Part shown: positions 8,941 through 18,129 of the stretch, piece by piece
How positions within the stretch are numbered: position 1 is the stretch's first letter
How the letters are laid out: each line of letters opens with the position of its first letter
NCBI GenBank assembly: GCA_964529405.1
Contig: CAZGWE010000002.1
Location: 1 to 64,000, forward strand
Direction of reading: 5' to 3'
DNA length: 64,000 nt
From: CAZGWE01 sp964529405
Lineage (GTDB): Bacteria > Patescibacteriota > UBA1384 > XYA2-FULL-43-10 > 1-14-0-10-43-13
Translations under genes and position numbers: made by a program
The notes under the pieces: generated by a model
What the model was told of the DNA's origin: nothing
Database searches by the model: none
The model's input: only the letters and a program-made list of their open reading frames with translations

Positions 8941-9942
8941 GTGCCCGAGCTACGTCAAAATATTATTACGGGCGATTGGGTCGTGGTTGCCCCGGAGCGT
9001 GCCAAGAGGCCCCAGGATTTTGTTATCCCCAAGAGCGTTAATATTGCAGATAAATCAAAGTGCCCCTTTTGCCTCGGGTCAGATGGTTACAAAAGCAATG
9101 ATAAGGTCGGAAGAGCAACCGCTCAAAACCTCTATGTTATCGAAAACCGTTATCCGGCTTTTATTGAAGATGAATCTTTAAAAAGCCAGAGAAGTTTTTA
9201 TCCGGAGGATGGTTTTTATAGGGCTCGCGCTTCAGTTGGCGACCATGAAGTGATTATTTTTAAAGACCATAATCTTGCCTTGCCCAAGATACCGAAGCAC
9301 ATTGTCGGTGAAATGGTCGAGCTAATGCGCGACCGCTATCTGTGGATGAAGGAGCATGAGAAAGTTGTTTCGATAATGCCGATCTATAACCACGGGGCAG
9401 AAGCCGGCGCTTCGATTGACCATCCTCACGCCCAAATTTTTGCTTCCGGCATCGTTTCAAATACGGTCGGGCGGGAGATGGACGGGTCGGACCGCTATTA
9501 CGGTATTAATGGCGCTTGTGTTTATTGCGACATTTTAAAACATGAATCGAAGGTTAAAACACGAATCATCCATGAGAACGAGGATTTTGTGGCGATAACC
9601 TTTTTCGCTTCGCGTTTTCCTTTTGAAGTCTGGATCTTACCCAAAAAACACCAGAGCCAATTCGAGCTTGTCTCAAAAAACTGTTTGGCCGGCTTTGCCG
9701 AGGCTCTCTCTAAAGTCTTGGAGAAACTTGACAAAACTCTTAATAATCCGCCTTTCAACTTTTATATCCATACCTTGCCCACAATTATTGAAGACTCTGC
9801 TTCATATCACTGGCATCTTGAATTAACGCCGCGAGTTTCTAATTTCGGCGGTTTTGAACTCGGCAGCGAAGTAATAATTAACGTCATGTCTCCGGAGGTT
9901 GCCGCCGCCTATATTCGGGGCGAGAACGTGGAAGAAAAATAA
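8941..9942 (+). CDS. galT: Galactose-1-phosphate uridylyltransferase family protein
   Basis: Transfers UMP (or possibly AMP) between sugar phosphates. The GTG at 8941 follows a perfect AAAGGAGGT and gives 333 residues. A zinc-type Cys pair CPFC lies near residue 40, a second pair CVYC near residue 190, and the histidine-triad active-site motif HPHAQ is at 161-165 within SIDHPHAQIFA. Classical GalT has HPHGQ, so the exact substrate is open; related enzymes act as ADP-glucose or UDP-sugar phosphorylases. It starts a run of sugar genes and is followed by a GH130 enzyme that would release sugar-1-phosphates, a natural substrate supply. Confidence 0.88.
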   Translation: MPELRQNIITGDWVVVAPERAKRPQDFVIPKSVNIADKSKCPFCLGSDGYKSNDKVGRATAQNLYVIENRYPAFIEDESLKSQRSFYPEDGFYRARASVGDHEVIIFKDHNLALPKIPKHIVGEMVELMRDRYLWMKEHEKVVSIMPIYNHGAEAGASIDHPHAQIFASGIVSNTVGREMDGSDRYYGINGACVYCDILKHESKVKTRIIHENEDFVAITFFASRFPFEVWILPKKHQSQFELVSKNCLAGFAEALSKVLEKLDKTLNNPPFNFYIHTLPTIIEDSASYHWHLELTPRVSNFGGFELGSEVIINVMSPEVAAAYIRGENVEEK

Positions 9943-9971
9943 TACTAAATTAAGCGGTACAGGTTTTTCCA

Positions 9972-10988
9972 ATGATTGATTTAAGGCGACTTTCCAATAA
10001 TCCGGTTATTAAAGCGCGAAAAGAGATTTGGTGGGAAAAAGAATCGGTTTTTAATCCCGGGGTTATCAACGACGGCGAAAAAGTACGAATGCTCTACCGG
10101 GCGGTAGGGGACGACCTTGTTTCTCGTTTTGGTTATGCCGATTCGACTGACGGCTTGACATTCGCTAATTTCAGCCGATTGCCGGTTTTTGAGCCTGATC
10201 CCGAAAATGAATTTGAATCTTCCGGCTGCGAAGATCCGCGTATCACTAAGATAGGCGATACTTTTTATATCGTTTACTGCGGCGCCTCGCTCAATTCCTC
10301 GAGCCGGAATAATGCCAAGGTTTCGCCCTTTGCCGGCAAGAACAATTCCTGGCGGGTGAGAGTTTCAATGACAACGACCAGAAATTTCAAGGACTTCGAG
10401 CGTTTTGGCGTTATTATTCCCGGGATTGACAGCAAGGATGCCGCCCTTTATCCTGAAAAGATCGGAGGTCGCTATTTTCTTCTTCATCGTGTCTGGCCCG
10501 ATATCTATCTGGCATCATCTTCAGACTTAAAAAATTGGCAAGACCATGGGGCGGCCATGAGCCCCAGGGAGGAGTCTTGGGACTGCCGCAATATCGGTGC
10601 CGGAACCGTTCCGATTAAAACCCCCTTTGGCTGGCTCATAATTTACCACGGCGTTGATTATGACCTTGTCTATCGCCTGGGCATTGTTGTTTTAGACTTG
10701 AAAGACCCGACAAAAGTAGTTTACCGCAGCGCCGACCCGATTATGTCTCCGGAAACCGGTTATGAAAAGATTGGACAGGTTAATAATGTCGTTTTTACTT
10801 GTGGAATGGTCGAAAGGGAAGGACTATTTTATATTTACTACGGTGCGGCCGATTCCTGCATTGCAATGGCCGCGATTAATAAAAGTGAATTTTTTGAGGC
10901 GATAGCCAGCCAAATATCAACCAGGCGAAAAATCCCGGTCCCGTCCTTTATGAAACTTTTGGGGAGCTATTTCAATGAAAAAGACTAG
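9972..10988 (+). CDS. GH130-family beta-mannoside phosphorylase-like protein
   Basis: Five-bladed beta-propeller enzyme of 338 residues. The family pattern is visible: NPGVINDGEKVRMLYRAVG, the SSGCEDPRITKIGDTFYIVYCG blade with the acidic catalytic region, and DAALYPEKIGGRYFLLHR, then GAGTVPIKTPFGWLIIYHGVD. GH130 enzymes cleave beta-mannosides with phosphate, giving mannose-1-phosphate. It lies between galT and a GT4 fusion gene whose start overlaps its end by 14 bases, so it is translationally coupled to a glycosyltransferase. Some such pairs work in glycan synthesis rather than breakdown; the direction cannot be decided here. Confidence 0.85.
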   Translation: MIDLRRLSNNPVIKARKEIWWEKESVFNPGVINDGEKVRMLYRAVGDDLVSRFGYADSTDGLTFANFSRLPVFEPDPENEFESSGCEDPRITKIGDTFYIVYCGASLNSSSRNNAKVSPFAGKNNSWRVRVSMTTTRNFKDFERFGVIIPGIDSKDAALYPEKIGGRYFLLHRVWPDIYLASSSDLKNWQDHGAAMSPREESWDCRNIGAGTVPIKTPFGWLIIYHGVDYDLVYRLGIVVLDLKDPTKVVYRSADPIMSPETGYEKIGQVNNVVFTCGMVEREGLFYIYYGAADSCIAMAAINKSEFFEAIASQISTRRKIPVPSFMKLLGSYFNEKD

Positions 10989-13212
10989 GGTCAAGATTGC
11001 TTTTGTCTCAACTTATCCGCCCAGAAAGTGCGGTATTGCCACTTTTACCAAATCGTTCGTGCAAATTTTTGACGACCTTTATATCGGCAATCGGATCAAA
11101 ATTATCGCTATCAGCAATGAACGCAAAAAATTCAGCTATCCGTCAAAAGTGGTCTTTGAGATTGACCAGTTCAATCAACAATCCTATGCCAAAGCCGCCG
11201 AATTTATTAACCGAAGCGATATCGAAGCGGTCAGCCTCCAGCATGAATATGGCATATTCGGCGGGGAGGATGGCGAGCACATCTTAAAATTTCTGGAAAA
11301 CGTTGACAAGCCCGTTGTCACCAGCTTCCACACCGTGCTAAGGGAACATTCGGATCATCGGAGAAAGTTAATGCAACGCATTATTGACCTGTCCGATTCA
11401 ATTGTGGTAATGACCAACAGCGCCAAAAATATCCTGGTCGAGGAGTTTAATGTCGCTCCGAGCAAGATCAAAATTATCCACCACGGTGTTCCCAATATCA
11501 GTTTCGATGATAAAGCGGAGGCAAAAGAAAGGTTGGGTTTTACTAATAAAACAGTTTGTTTAACTTTCGGTCTAATCAACAGAGGCAAGGGGATTGAGGT
11601 CGCAATCGAGGCGATCAGACGATTGGCGAAAAAGTTCCCCGACATTCTTTATCTGGTAGTTGGAGCGACCCATCCGGATATTATCAAACAAGAAGGGGAG
11701 AGCTACAGAAAAAGCCTGGAGAAAGCAGTTTCGGAGAAAGGGACCAACAACAATGTCAAATTTATTAACCGCTATCTTGATTATCGCGAACTGGTTGATT
11801 ATCTCAAGGCCGCAGATATTTATTTGGCCCCGCAAATTGATTTGCAGCAATCCTTTTCTGGAACAATCGCTTATGCCCTGGGTTGCGGCAATGCCGTTAT
11901 ATCTTCGCCCACCAATTATGCCCTGGAGGTTCTGGCCAACGGTCGCGGTATTATCATTAATCCGTCGGCAAAACAAGTAACAAAAGAGCTGAAAGGCTTA
12001 TTGTCTTTGCCTTCAAAACGCCGGAAGATGCAGCTTAAAGCTTACCAGTTTGCCCGCGAAATGATCTGGCCTAAAGTTGGTATCGAGTATTTGGAAGTGT
12101 TGGAATCGAGTTTATTTGTCAAAAACGAGCGCTGGATGATGCGCCTGCCTGATTTTGCCGAGAAACCGTCGCTGGCTCATCTCAAAAAAATGACGGACGG
12201 TTTTGGCATCGTCCAGCATGCTGTCGGCAGCAAACCTGATTATAGATTTGGCTATAGCCTTGACGACCAGGCTAGAGCGGCCATTGCTTGCGGACAATAT
12301 TTAAGCCGGTTTAAGGATAAAGAAGCGAAGATATTGCTGGAAATTTATCTCGCTTATCTTGACAAAGCAGTTGACGAAAACGGCTTGATCCACAATCTTA
12401 TTGACCGGAAGGAAATGTATGCCGATAAGTTCGGCTCGGACGATTCGATTTCCCGGAGCTTCTGGGCGTTAAGTTATATTGCCGGTTTGAAAAATATACC
12501 GGAAAAAATCAAAGAAAAAGCGGCCGGATTGGTTTCGGTTTATTGGGCCAGGTTAAGCAACTCCTATATCCAGCCGATCTCATATAACCTTTTGGGGTAT
12601 TTTTACCAGAGCAATAAAAAAGAAGTCGAGCGTTTGGCTGATATTTTGCTTGAGCGTTTTGACGAGAACTTGGAAAACGGCAAGTGGCACTGGTTTGAGG
12701 ATAAACTGACTTACGCCAACGGTATTACGCCCTACGCTTTGATTAAAGCTTATCAGCTGATCGGAAAAAGGAAGTATCTTGACGCCGCCGTCGCTGCGGT
12801 GGAATTTTTATACCAGGTTTGCCGATACAAGGGCATCCCCATGCCGATCGGCCAGGACGGCTGGTTTGTTAAAAACGGCAAGAAAGCTATCTTTGACCAG
12901 CAGCCGATCGAGGCGGGCGATATGGTTTTGCTCTATAATTTGCTTCATGAAGTCAGCGGAGAGTACAAATATAAAGAGCGGGCGGTAGAGTGGATGGGCT
13001 GGTATTTCGGCAATAATATTGGTAACGTGGTTTTGTATGATAATATTACCCATGGCGTTTACGACGGCTTGACCCGGACGGGTTATAACGAAAACCAGGG
13101 CGCCGAATCAATCGGCGTCTATCTGATGGCTTATCTGTCATTTAAGGCAGACGCAAGTACCGGCCGGACGAGGGCGGGCTTTCTTCTTAATAAAACGGCA
13201 GTTAAAGCTTAG
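10975..13212 (+). CDS. GT4 glycosyltransferase fused to a helical-toroid-like domain (paralog 1)
   Basis: 745 residues. The N-terminal half (about 1-375) is a GT-B fold GT4 enzyme: FVSTYPPRKCGIATF start, SLQHEYGIFGGEDGEH, HHGVPNI, LTFGLINRGKGIEVAIEA and a C-terminal SGTIAYALGCGNAVISSP. The C-terminal half (about 390-740) is all-helical with SLDDQARAAIACGQYL, GSDDSISRSFWALSYI, QPIEAGDMVLLYNLL and NQGAESIGVYL, reminiscent of an (alpha/alpha)6 toroid as in six-hairpin glycosidases. It could bind or trim the glycan being made. A close paralog lies at 19910-22174. Overlaps the GH130 gene by 14 bases. Confidence 0.82.
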   Translation: MKKTRVKIAFVSTYPPRKCGIATFTKSFVQIFDDLYIGNRIKIIAISNERKKFSYPSKVVFEIDQFNQQSYAKAAEFINRSDIEAVSLQHEYGIFGGEDGEHILKFLENVDKPVVTSFHTVLREHSDHRRKLMQRIIDLSDSIVVMTNSAKNILVEEFNVAPSKIKIIHHGVPNISFDDKAEAKERLGFTNKTVCLTFGLINRGKGIEVAIEAIRRLAKKFPDILYLVVGATHPDIIKQEGESYRKSLEKAVSEKGTNNNVKFINRYLDYRELVDYLKAADIYLAPQIDLQQSFSGTIAYALGCGNAVISSPTNYALEVLANGRGIIINPSAKQVTKELKGLLSLPSKRRKMQLKAYQFAREMIWPKVGIEYLEVLESSLFVKNERWMMRLPDFAEKPSLAHLKKMTDGFGIVQHAVGSKPDYRFGYSLDDQARAAIACGQYLSRFKDKEAKILLEIYLAYLDKAVDENGLIHNLIDRKEMYADKFGSDDSISRSFWALSYIAGLKNIPEKIKEKAAGLVSVYWARLSNSYIQPISYNLLGYFYQSNKKEVERLADILLERFDENLENGKWHWFEDKLTYANGITPYALIKAYQLIGKRKYLDAAVAAVEFLYQVCRYKGIPMPIGQDGWFVKNGKKAIFDQQPIEAGDMVLLYNLLHEVSGEYKYKERAVEWMGWYFGNNIGNVVLYDNITHGVYDGLTRTGYNENQGAESIGVYLMAYLSFKADASTGRTRAGFLLNKTAVKA

Positions 13213-13282
13213 CGCCACTTTAATATTTTGTGACTCGAAGAAACGGTTGATTATTTAACCTGTTCCATGAAAGGCAATTAAA

Positions 13283-14566
13283 ATGAAAATTTTACAATTG
13301 CTTTGTTTTCCGCTATATGGCTCGGGCAGCGGAACCTACGTCCGTAAAATATCCGAAGCCCTAATGAAGAGAGGCCATCAGGTGGCCATAGTTTGCCCTG
13401 ATGCCCGCGAACTAAAAAATATAAAAATATACGAAGTAAAACTGCCCTTTATGGCTGTTTTTACCGGCCATCCCGAGTATTCGGATGCCCGGCTTTATTC
13501 ACAATTGAGCGGAGCCAGGCTGAATGATGTTCAGACGGCTTTTATGGACAAGATAATTTATGCGGTTGAAGAGTTTAGGCCCGACGTTATTCACGTCCAT
13601 CACGCCTCGAACCTTGCCTGGGTTGCCAATTATATTAAGGCTGTTTACCAGATCCATTACATTGTGACCTCGCACAATACGGACGTCATTAATGCTGTTC
13701 TTGATAAACGCTACATTCCTCTGACGCAAGACGCTCTCAACCGGGCCGACATTATTACGGCGGTCTCCAATAACACCCGCGACCACCTTTTGAAAATTAT
13801 CGGCCGGGGCCATCCGCAGTTTGCTGAAAAAATGAAAATACTGCCCTGCGGTGTTGATACTAAGATGTTTCCTAACTCCGGTTCGGTTTTGGGCGTTGAG
13901 AGAAAATACAAGCTGGAGAGGAAAAAGGTAGTTCTCTATTCCGGCAAGGTGACTGCTATTAAAGGAGTTGATTTTTTTATCAAGGCAGCCGATAAATTTC
14001 CCGATTCAAAATTTGTCATTATGGGCGATGGCGAGGAGCTGGATAAAATGAAGGCGCTGGCTCAAAAGAACCAACACCGCAACACTGTTTTTACCGGTTA
14101 TCTTGGCTCCGGCGACAAAAATATTATTTCCCAGCTCTACCGGCGTGCCGAGGTGGTGGCTGTGCCGTCAACCTTAAGCGAGGGCATTCCGCTTTCATTG
14201 CTTGAAGCGATGTCGTCGGGCGCGGCAGTTGTCGCCAGCGACATTGGCGGTATCCCAACAGCCATCCGTCATATGAAGAACGGTTTGCTCATCAAGCCAA
14301 AAAGCGTTTCGTCCCTGGTCGGCGGCATAAAAATCGTTCTTAGCGACGTGAAACTAAAGGAAAAACTGGCCAAGGTTGCCAGGGAAGATGCCGTGGCTAA
14401 ATTTGATTGGAGTATTATCGCTACCAGGGCGGAGCGTTATTATCAGATTTGCTTTGATCGCAGCAAGAAAAACCGTGCCAGCAAGAAGCCTTCATTCGTA
14501 ACCGATGAAGAATACTTAGAGGATAAGCGGCTGGTTGAGCAAATCCAACAGGAGAAGGGAGTTTAA
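13283..14566 (+). CDS. GT4 glycosyltransferase
   Basis: GT-B fold glycosyltransferase of 427 residues. It shows the N-terminal CFPLYGSGSGTYVRKISEALMKRGH, VIHVHHASNLAWVANYI, and a C-terminal donor domain with LYSGKVTAIKGVDFFIKAA and SEGIPLSLLEAMSSGAAVVASDIGGIP, the E-x7-E motif of the family. A charged 40-residue tail follows. No signal or transmembrane segment is obvious, so it acts in the cytoplasm or at the inner face of the membrane. Its stop is directly followed by the ATG of the next gene. Confidence 0.9.
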   Translation: MKILQLLCFPLYGSGSGTYVRKISEALMKRGHQVAIVCPDARELKNIKIYEVKLPFMAVFTGHPEYSDARLYSQLSGARLNDVQTAFMDKIIYAVEEFRPDVIHVHHASNLAWVANYIKAVYQIHYIVTSHNTDVINAVLDKRYIPLTQDALNRADIITAVSNNTRDHLLKIIGRGHPQFAEKMKILPCGVDTKMFPNSGSVLGVERKYKLERKKVVLYSGKVTAIKGVDFFIKAADKFPDSKFVIMGDGEELDKMKALAQKNQHRNTVFTGYLGSGDKNIISQLYRRAEVVAVPSTLSEGIPLSLLEAMSSGAAVVASDIGGIPTAIRHMKNGLLIKPKSVSSLVGGIKIVLSDVKLKEKLAKVAREDAVAKFDWSIIATRAERYYQICFDRSKKNRASKKPSFVTDEEYLEDKRLVEQIQQEKGV

Positions 14567-15460
14567 ATGGTTTTTGGAGAGGGAACGACTAATGAATCCT
14601 GTTTCCAGGAGAAGAGCAGTCTTTGCGCGCACGGAAAGCTGCCCGGTATTTGTAGAGAGTGTTTGTCAACAGAAGCGGGTAGGGCAAAGAAAAGCGAGAT
14701 AGATTCTGTTTCTCGGGAAATCGGCTCGGAGTTGGCTCGTAACATGGAAGCGGAAACTGGCATTTGTCCATACGATGTAGTAATGGTTCTGGGCGCAGGT
14801 TATAAAGAAAAAACTGGTGGGCCTGATCCTGAGCGCCAAGGTTGGATGTTAAATAAAGAATTCAGGATGAGATTGATTGCTTCGGCCCAGCTTTATTTAG
14901 AGGGCAGGGTACGAGTAATTTGTTTAACGGGAGGGTCTGGCAGTGGAAAATGGGCAGAATTTGCTCCGTTGGCACAAGTTGCAAAACAATATTTGATCGA
15001 ACGTTTTAAAATTCCAGAGAAAGATATCGTGCTTGAGGATCAATCTGACGCAACACATGGTAATTTAGCTTATGGATTAAGAGAGGTTTATCACCAAAAC
15101 ATTCCAGTAGGAGAATTCGCGATTATCTCAACAAATTACCATCTCAATCGTGCTAGGGAGATGGCCAAGATGATGGGCATAAAAGCAGACTTTATTCCTG
15201 CTGAGAAAAAATTATTAGATCGAAGTCCGCATTATCAAAAGTATGTTTCTAATTGGCTGATGCATGCGCAGAGCCGTGGCTTAGAAGAGAACGAGGTTGC
15301 AAAATTGCGAGATGAAGAATATTGGCGAGAAAGAGCAGCTGTTTTTGAGGCTCCCCTAGATCAAGAGGCGCCAAACATAGATATAAGCAAATCTGTGGCA
15401 GAAACGGCTGCAAGATTAGCATCAGCTGGTTCAACTGAGGAGCAGACTGCCGCTTTTTAG
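14567..15460 (+). CDS. YdcF/DUF218-like protein with an N-terminal Cys cluster
   Basis: 297 residues; the start ATG immediately follows the stop of the preceding glycosyltransferase gene. The core resembles DUF218 (YdcF, SanA): VVMVLGAGYKEK, CLTGGSGSGKWAEFAPLAQVAKQYLIE, DQSDATHGNLAYGL and ISTNYHLNRAREMAKMMG. Many members are membrane-anchored, but here the N-terminus is a soluble segment with Cys7, Cys14, Cys23 and Cys26 plus a His, which looks like a small metal site. The function of the family is poorly known, often tied to envelope or nucleotide-sugar steps. Codon use looks somewhat more AT-rich than its neighbours. Confidence 0.72.
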   Translation: MVFGEGTTNESCFQEKSSLCAHGKLPGICRECLSTEAGRAKKSEIDSVSREIGSELARNMEAETGICPYDVVMVLGAGYKEKTGGPDPERQGWMLNKEFRMRLIASAQLYLEGRVRVICLTGGSGSGKWAEFAPLAQVAKQYLIERFKIPEKDIVLEDQSDATHGNLAYGLREVYHQNIPVGEFAIISTNYHLNRAREMAKMMGIKADFIPAEKKLLDRSPHYQKYVSNWLMHAQSRGLEENEVAKLRDEEYWRERAAVFEAPLDQEAPNIDISKSVAETAARLASAGSTEEQTAAF

Positions 15461-16276
15461 TTACCATGCTTTCTTGGGAATGGATTCTGGACTAAACCAG
15501 ATTGAGTAATTTTTGATGAAGTAGAAATCAAGCACTGCTGGCTCGGCACGCCGTTTGACGTAATTAACATCGATATCAAAGATGGAGTGCTTTTCTCTAA
15601 CTATACGGTTCCACTTCTGACGCTCAGCTATTTTTTCTTCGGAGTTTATGTTTGTAACTTGCGATTGGTGCATGGTGTATTGGGCGGAAAATATGTTTTT
15701 CGAGCAAAATTTAAAGCCTTTTTCCTGTGCCTTAAGCCAAAAATCATAATCCTCGCCGATCTTGATAGTTTCGTCGTAGCCGCCGATTGATTCAAAAACG
15801 TATTTATGGTAAGCAGATGAGCCGGCGTGGGCAATATAATTTATATACCTTAAAAGCTTAGCATCGTAGGGTTGGAAATGCCGTGGTTCGAACTGTTTGG
15901 CGTCAGTATAAAAACGCTCCAGGTTGCTGTAAAAAATATCCGCTTGGTTCCGCTTAAGTTCATTTATGGCGTTTTGGGCTCGATCCGGAGAGTTGGGGTC
16001 ATCGGCATCGGAGGGCAGAATTATTTCACCCCGGGCGGAACGTGTTCCGGCATTTCTGGCGGCGCTGACGCCGGATTGCTCTTTTAGATCAATTACCGTT
16101 AGACGGTCGTCCTTCCGGGCAGCAGCTTCAATTAACTCTAGTGTTTTGTCCTCGCTGCGGTCGTTGACTACAACAACTTCAATTTCCGGCAGTGTTTGGC
16201 CAAGCATAGATTCTATTGCGGCGATAACGAATTTCTCCCCGTTCTTTACCGGCATAACGAATGATGCTTTAATCAT
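15461..16276 (-). CDS. GT2 glycosyltransferase
   Basis: The start is set at the ATG at 16276 (MIKASFVMPVKNG), where the GT-A fold begins; the open frame continues upstream without coding character. 271 residues. Motifs: VVVVNDRSEDKTLELIE (nucleotide binding), SAARNAGTRSARGEIILPSDADD (the DxD-like metal site) and GEDYDFWLKAQEKGFKF (acceptor/base region). It lies on the opposite strand to its neighbours and is divergent from the next GT2 gene, sharing a 48-base promoter region. Confidence 0.88.
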   Translation of the reverse strand: MIKASFVMPVKNGEKFVIAAIESMLGQTLPEIEVVVVNDRSEDKTLELIEAAARKDDRLTVIDLKEQSGVSAARNAGTRSARGEIILPSDADDPNSPDRAQNAINELKRNQADIFYSNLERFYTDAKQFEPRHFQPYDAKLLRYINYIAHAGSSAYHKYVFESIGGYDETIKIGEDYDFWLKAQEKGFKFCSKNIFSAQYTMHQSQVTNINSEEKIAERQKWNRIVREKHSIFDIDVNYVKRRAEPAVLDFYFIKNYSIWFSPESIPKKAW

Positions 16277-16324
16277 AATACCCTTGAATAATTTAATCGA
16301 GCGAAAAATAATGAAGGATACTTT

Positions 16325-17080
16325 ATGGAACCGAAAATCAGTTTCCTTATTGCAACAAAAAACAGAGCTGATATTATTGACGATACCATAAAATCGCTGC
16401 TTGACCAAGAAGTCGGGGAGTGGGAGGCTGTTATTGTTGACGATCATAGCGATGACGGGACGCGCGGCATCATAGACGGTTTTAATGACGAGAGATTGAG
16501 ATATTTTATCTTGCCCGAAAGGCACGGCAGCGGCGCGAGCTGCGCTCGCAACTTTGCAGTTATTCAAGCTCGCGCGCCTATTGTGGCAATCATGGACTCC
16601 GACGATCTGGCTTATCCCAACCGGACAAGAGTGACCATGGAGGCATTCGCACAGAACCCCGGAGCCGATATTTTTTATGCCAACGTTGAGGTTTGGGAGG
16701 AAAAAACAGGAATAATCAGGGATCGGAAGACACCTTTTGTTCCTTTTTCGCTCGAGAGGTTAAAGGAAAGCAATTTTATTCCGCACCCCACCGTGGCTAT
16801 GAAAAAACAAATTTTGCTGGACAACCCTTACAATCAGTTTTTCCGCATCGCCGAGGATTACGAGCTCTATACGCGATTGGCGACGCAGGCAAAGATATTT
16901 ATTTATAGCCGTAAAAAAATTTTACGATATCGGCTTTCGGATAAAAACATCTCGATCGGGGCTGATAAGGCTGAACTGACCGAATATTACGGCGCATTGG
17001 TCAGGATGGTCCGCGGTTGGATACCTTTTGATCCGAGTTTAATTAGTAAAATTGAGAAGCAGGAAGGGCGGTTAAAATGA
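16325..17080 (+). CDS. GT2 glycosyltransferase
   Basis: 251 residues with a GT-A fold: KISFLIATKNRADIIDDTIKSLL at the start, VIVDDHSDDGTRGII, GASCARNFAVIQARAPIVAIMDSDD (metal-binding DSDD) and RIAEDYELYTRLA near the end. Starts an operon of three genes with overlapping ends: its stop overlaps the next start by four bases (ATGA). Confidence 0.88.
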   Translation: MEPKISFLIATKNRADIIDDTIKSLLDQEVGEWEAVIVDDHSDDGTRGIIDGFNDERLRYFILPERHGSGASCARNFAVIQARAPIVAIMDSDDLAYPNRTRVTMEAFAQNPGADIFYANVEVWEEKTGIIRDRKTPFVPFSLERLKESNFIPHPTVAMKKQILLDNPYNQFFRIAEDYELYTRLATQAKIFIYSRKKILRYRLSDKNISIGADKAELTEYYGALVRMVRGWIPFDPSLISKIEKQEGRLK

Positions 17081-18129
17081 AGATCGCTCTAATCGGCGCG
17101 ATTGATTCGCCTATCATCAAAAATGCCACCGCCGGTACGGAAATATGGACTTATAACTATGCTGAAACATTAGTCAAAAGAGGGCACCGGGTTGGTTTAT
17201 TCGCCAACAAGGAGAGCAGGTTTTCCGGAGAGTTGATCGGTACGTGCTCGATGGCCGATATTAACAAAGATGACGGTACCGCTATTTCTAAACCGAAGTT
17301 TGTTCTTTTTAGCGTTGACCAAATGGCGGAAGTGATAAAACGGCAGAATGATTTTGACCTAATCCATCTCTCGGTTTTCAGTTTCCACTACGTTTTGCCG
17401 TTGACAAAGTTAATTAAGAAGCCATTTTTTATTACTGTCCACGGATCACCCTTTAATTATAATGAAGCAAAATTAGTTTTATCTAAGTATTCTGATCCTC
17501 ACTACGTTTTAATCTCAAACGATTTTGCCAGGAGATGGCCGAAGCCGGAAAAATTCCGGGTTATCGCGAATGGTATTGAAATGAAGAATTTCGATTACTG
17601 TGACGATCCCGATGATTATTTTTTCTGGATGAGCCGCTTGAGTCCCGAAAAAGGCGCGGATATGGCTATCAAATTTGCCAAGAAAGCGGGGCAGAAATTA
17701 ATTATTGCCGGTCCGATCAGGGATAAAGATTATTTTGATAAGGAAATCAAACCGCACTTGAACCGGAAAATCCGCTATGTCGGCGAATTGGGATTAAAGG
17801 ATAAGATTGAATACTACAGAAAGGCCAGAGCGTTTATCTTTCCAATCCGCTGGGACGAACCCTTCGGGCTGGTTGTAGTGGAAGCATTGGCCTGCGGCAC
17901 CCCCGTCATCGCCTCCGATATTGGCGCTATGCCGGATATAATCAAAGATGGAACGAACGGTTTTTTGGTTAAAGCCGAGAAGGTGAATGAATTTGTCAGG
18001 GCGTCAAAGAATCTGGATCGGATTGATCGGAAAGTATGCCGCCAATCGGTGGAGAACAAATACTCTCTTGAAACTATGGTTGACCAATACGAAAATTATT
18101 ATCGGAAAGTAATTACAAATGGAAAATGA
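17077..18129 (+). CDS. GT4 glycosyltransferase
   Basis: 350 residues. The N-terminal part has NATAGTEIWTYNYAETLVKRGHRVGL, the acceptor-side glycine-containing loop of GT4 enzymes. The donor domain has FWMSRLSPEKGADMAIKFAKK and RWDEPFGLVVVEALACGTPVIASDIGAMPDII with the E-x7-E motif. Short for the family but complete. Overlaps its neighbours on both sides, so it is translated as part of a coupled unit with the GT2 gene and the kinase-like gene. Confidence 0.9.
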   Translation: MKIALIGAIDSPIIKNATAGTEIWTYNYAETLVKRGHRVGLFANKESRFSGELIGTCSMADINKDDGTAISKPKFVLFSVDQMAEVIKRQNDFDLIHLSVFSFHYVLPLTKLIKKPFFITVHGSPFNYNEAKLVLSKYSDPHYVLISNDFARRWPKPEKFRVIANGIEMKNFDYCDDPDDYFFWMSRLSPEKGADMAIKFAKKAGQKLIIAGPIRDKDYFDKEIKPHLNRKIRYVGELGLKDKIEYYRKARAFIFPIRWDEPFGLVVVEALACGTPVIASDIGAMPDIIKDGTNGFLVKAEKVNEFVRASKNLDRIDRKVCRQSVENKYSLETMVDQYENYYRKVITNGK

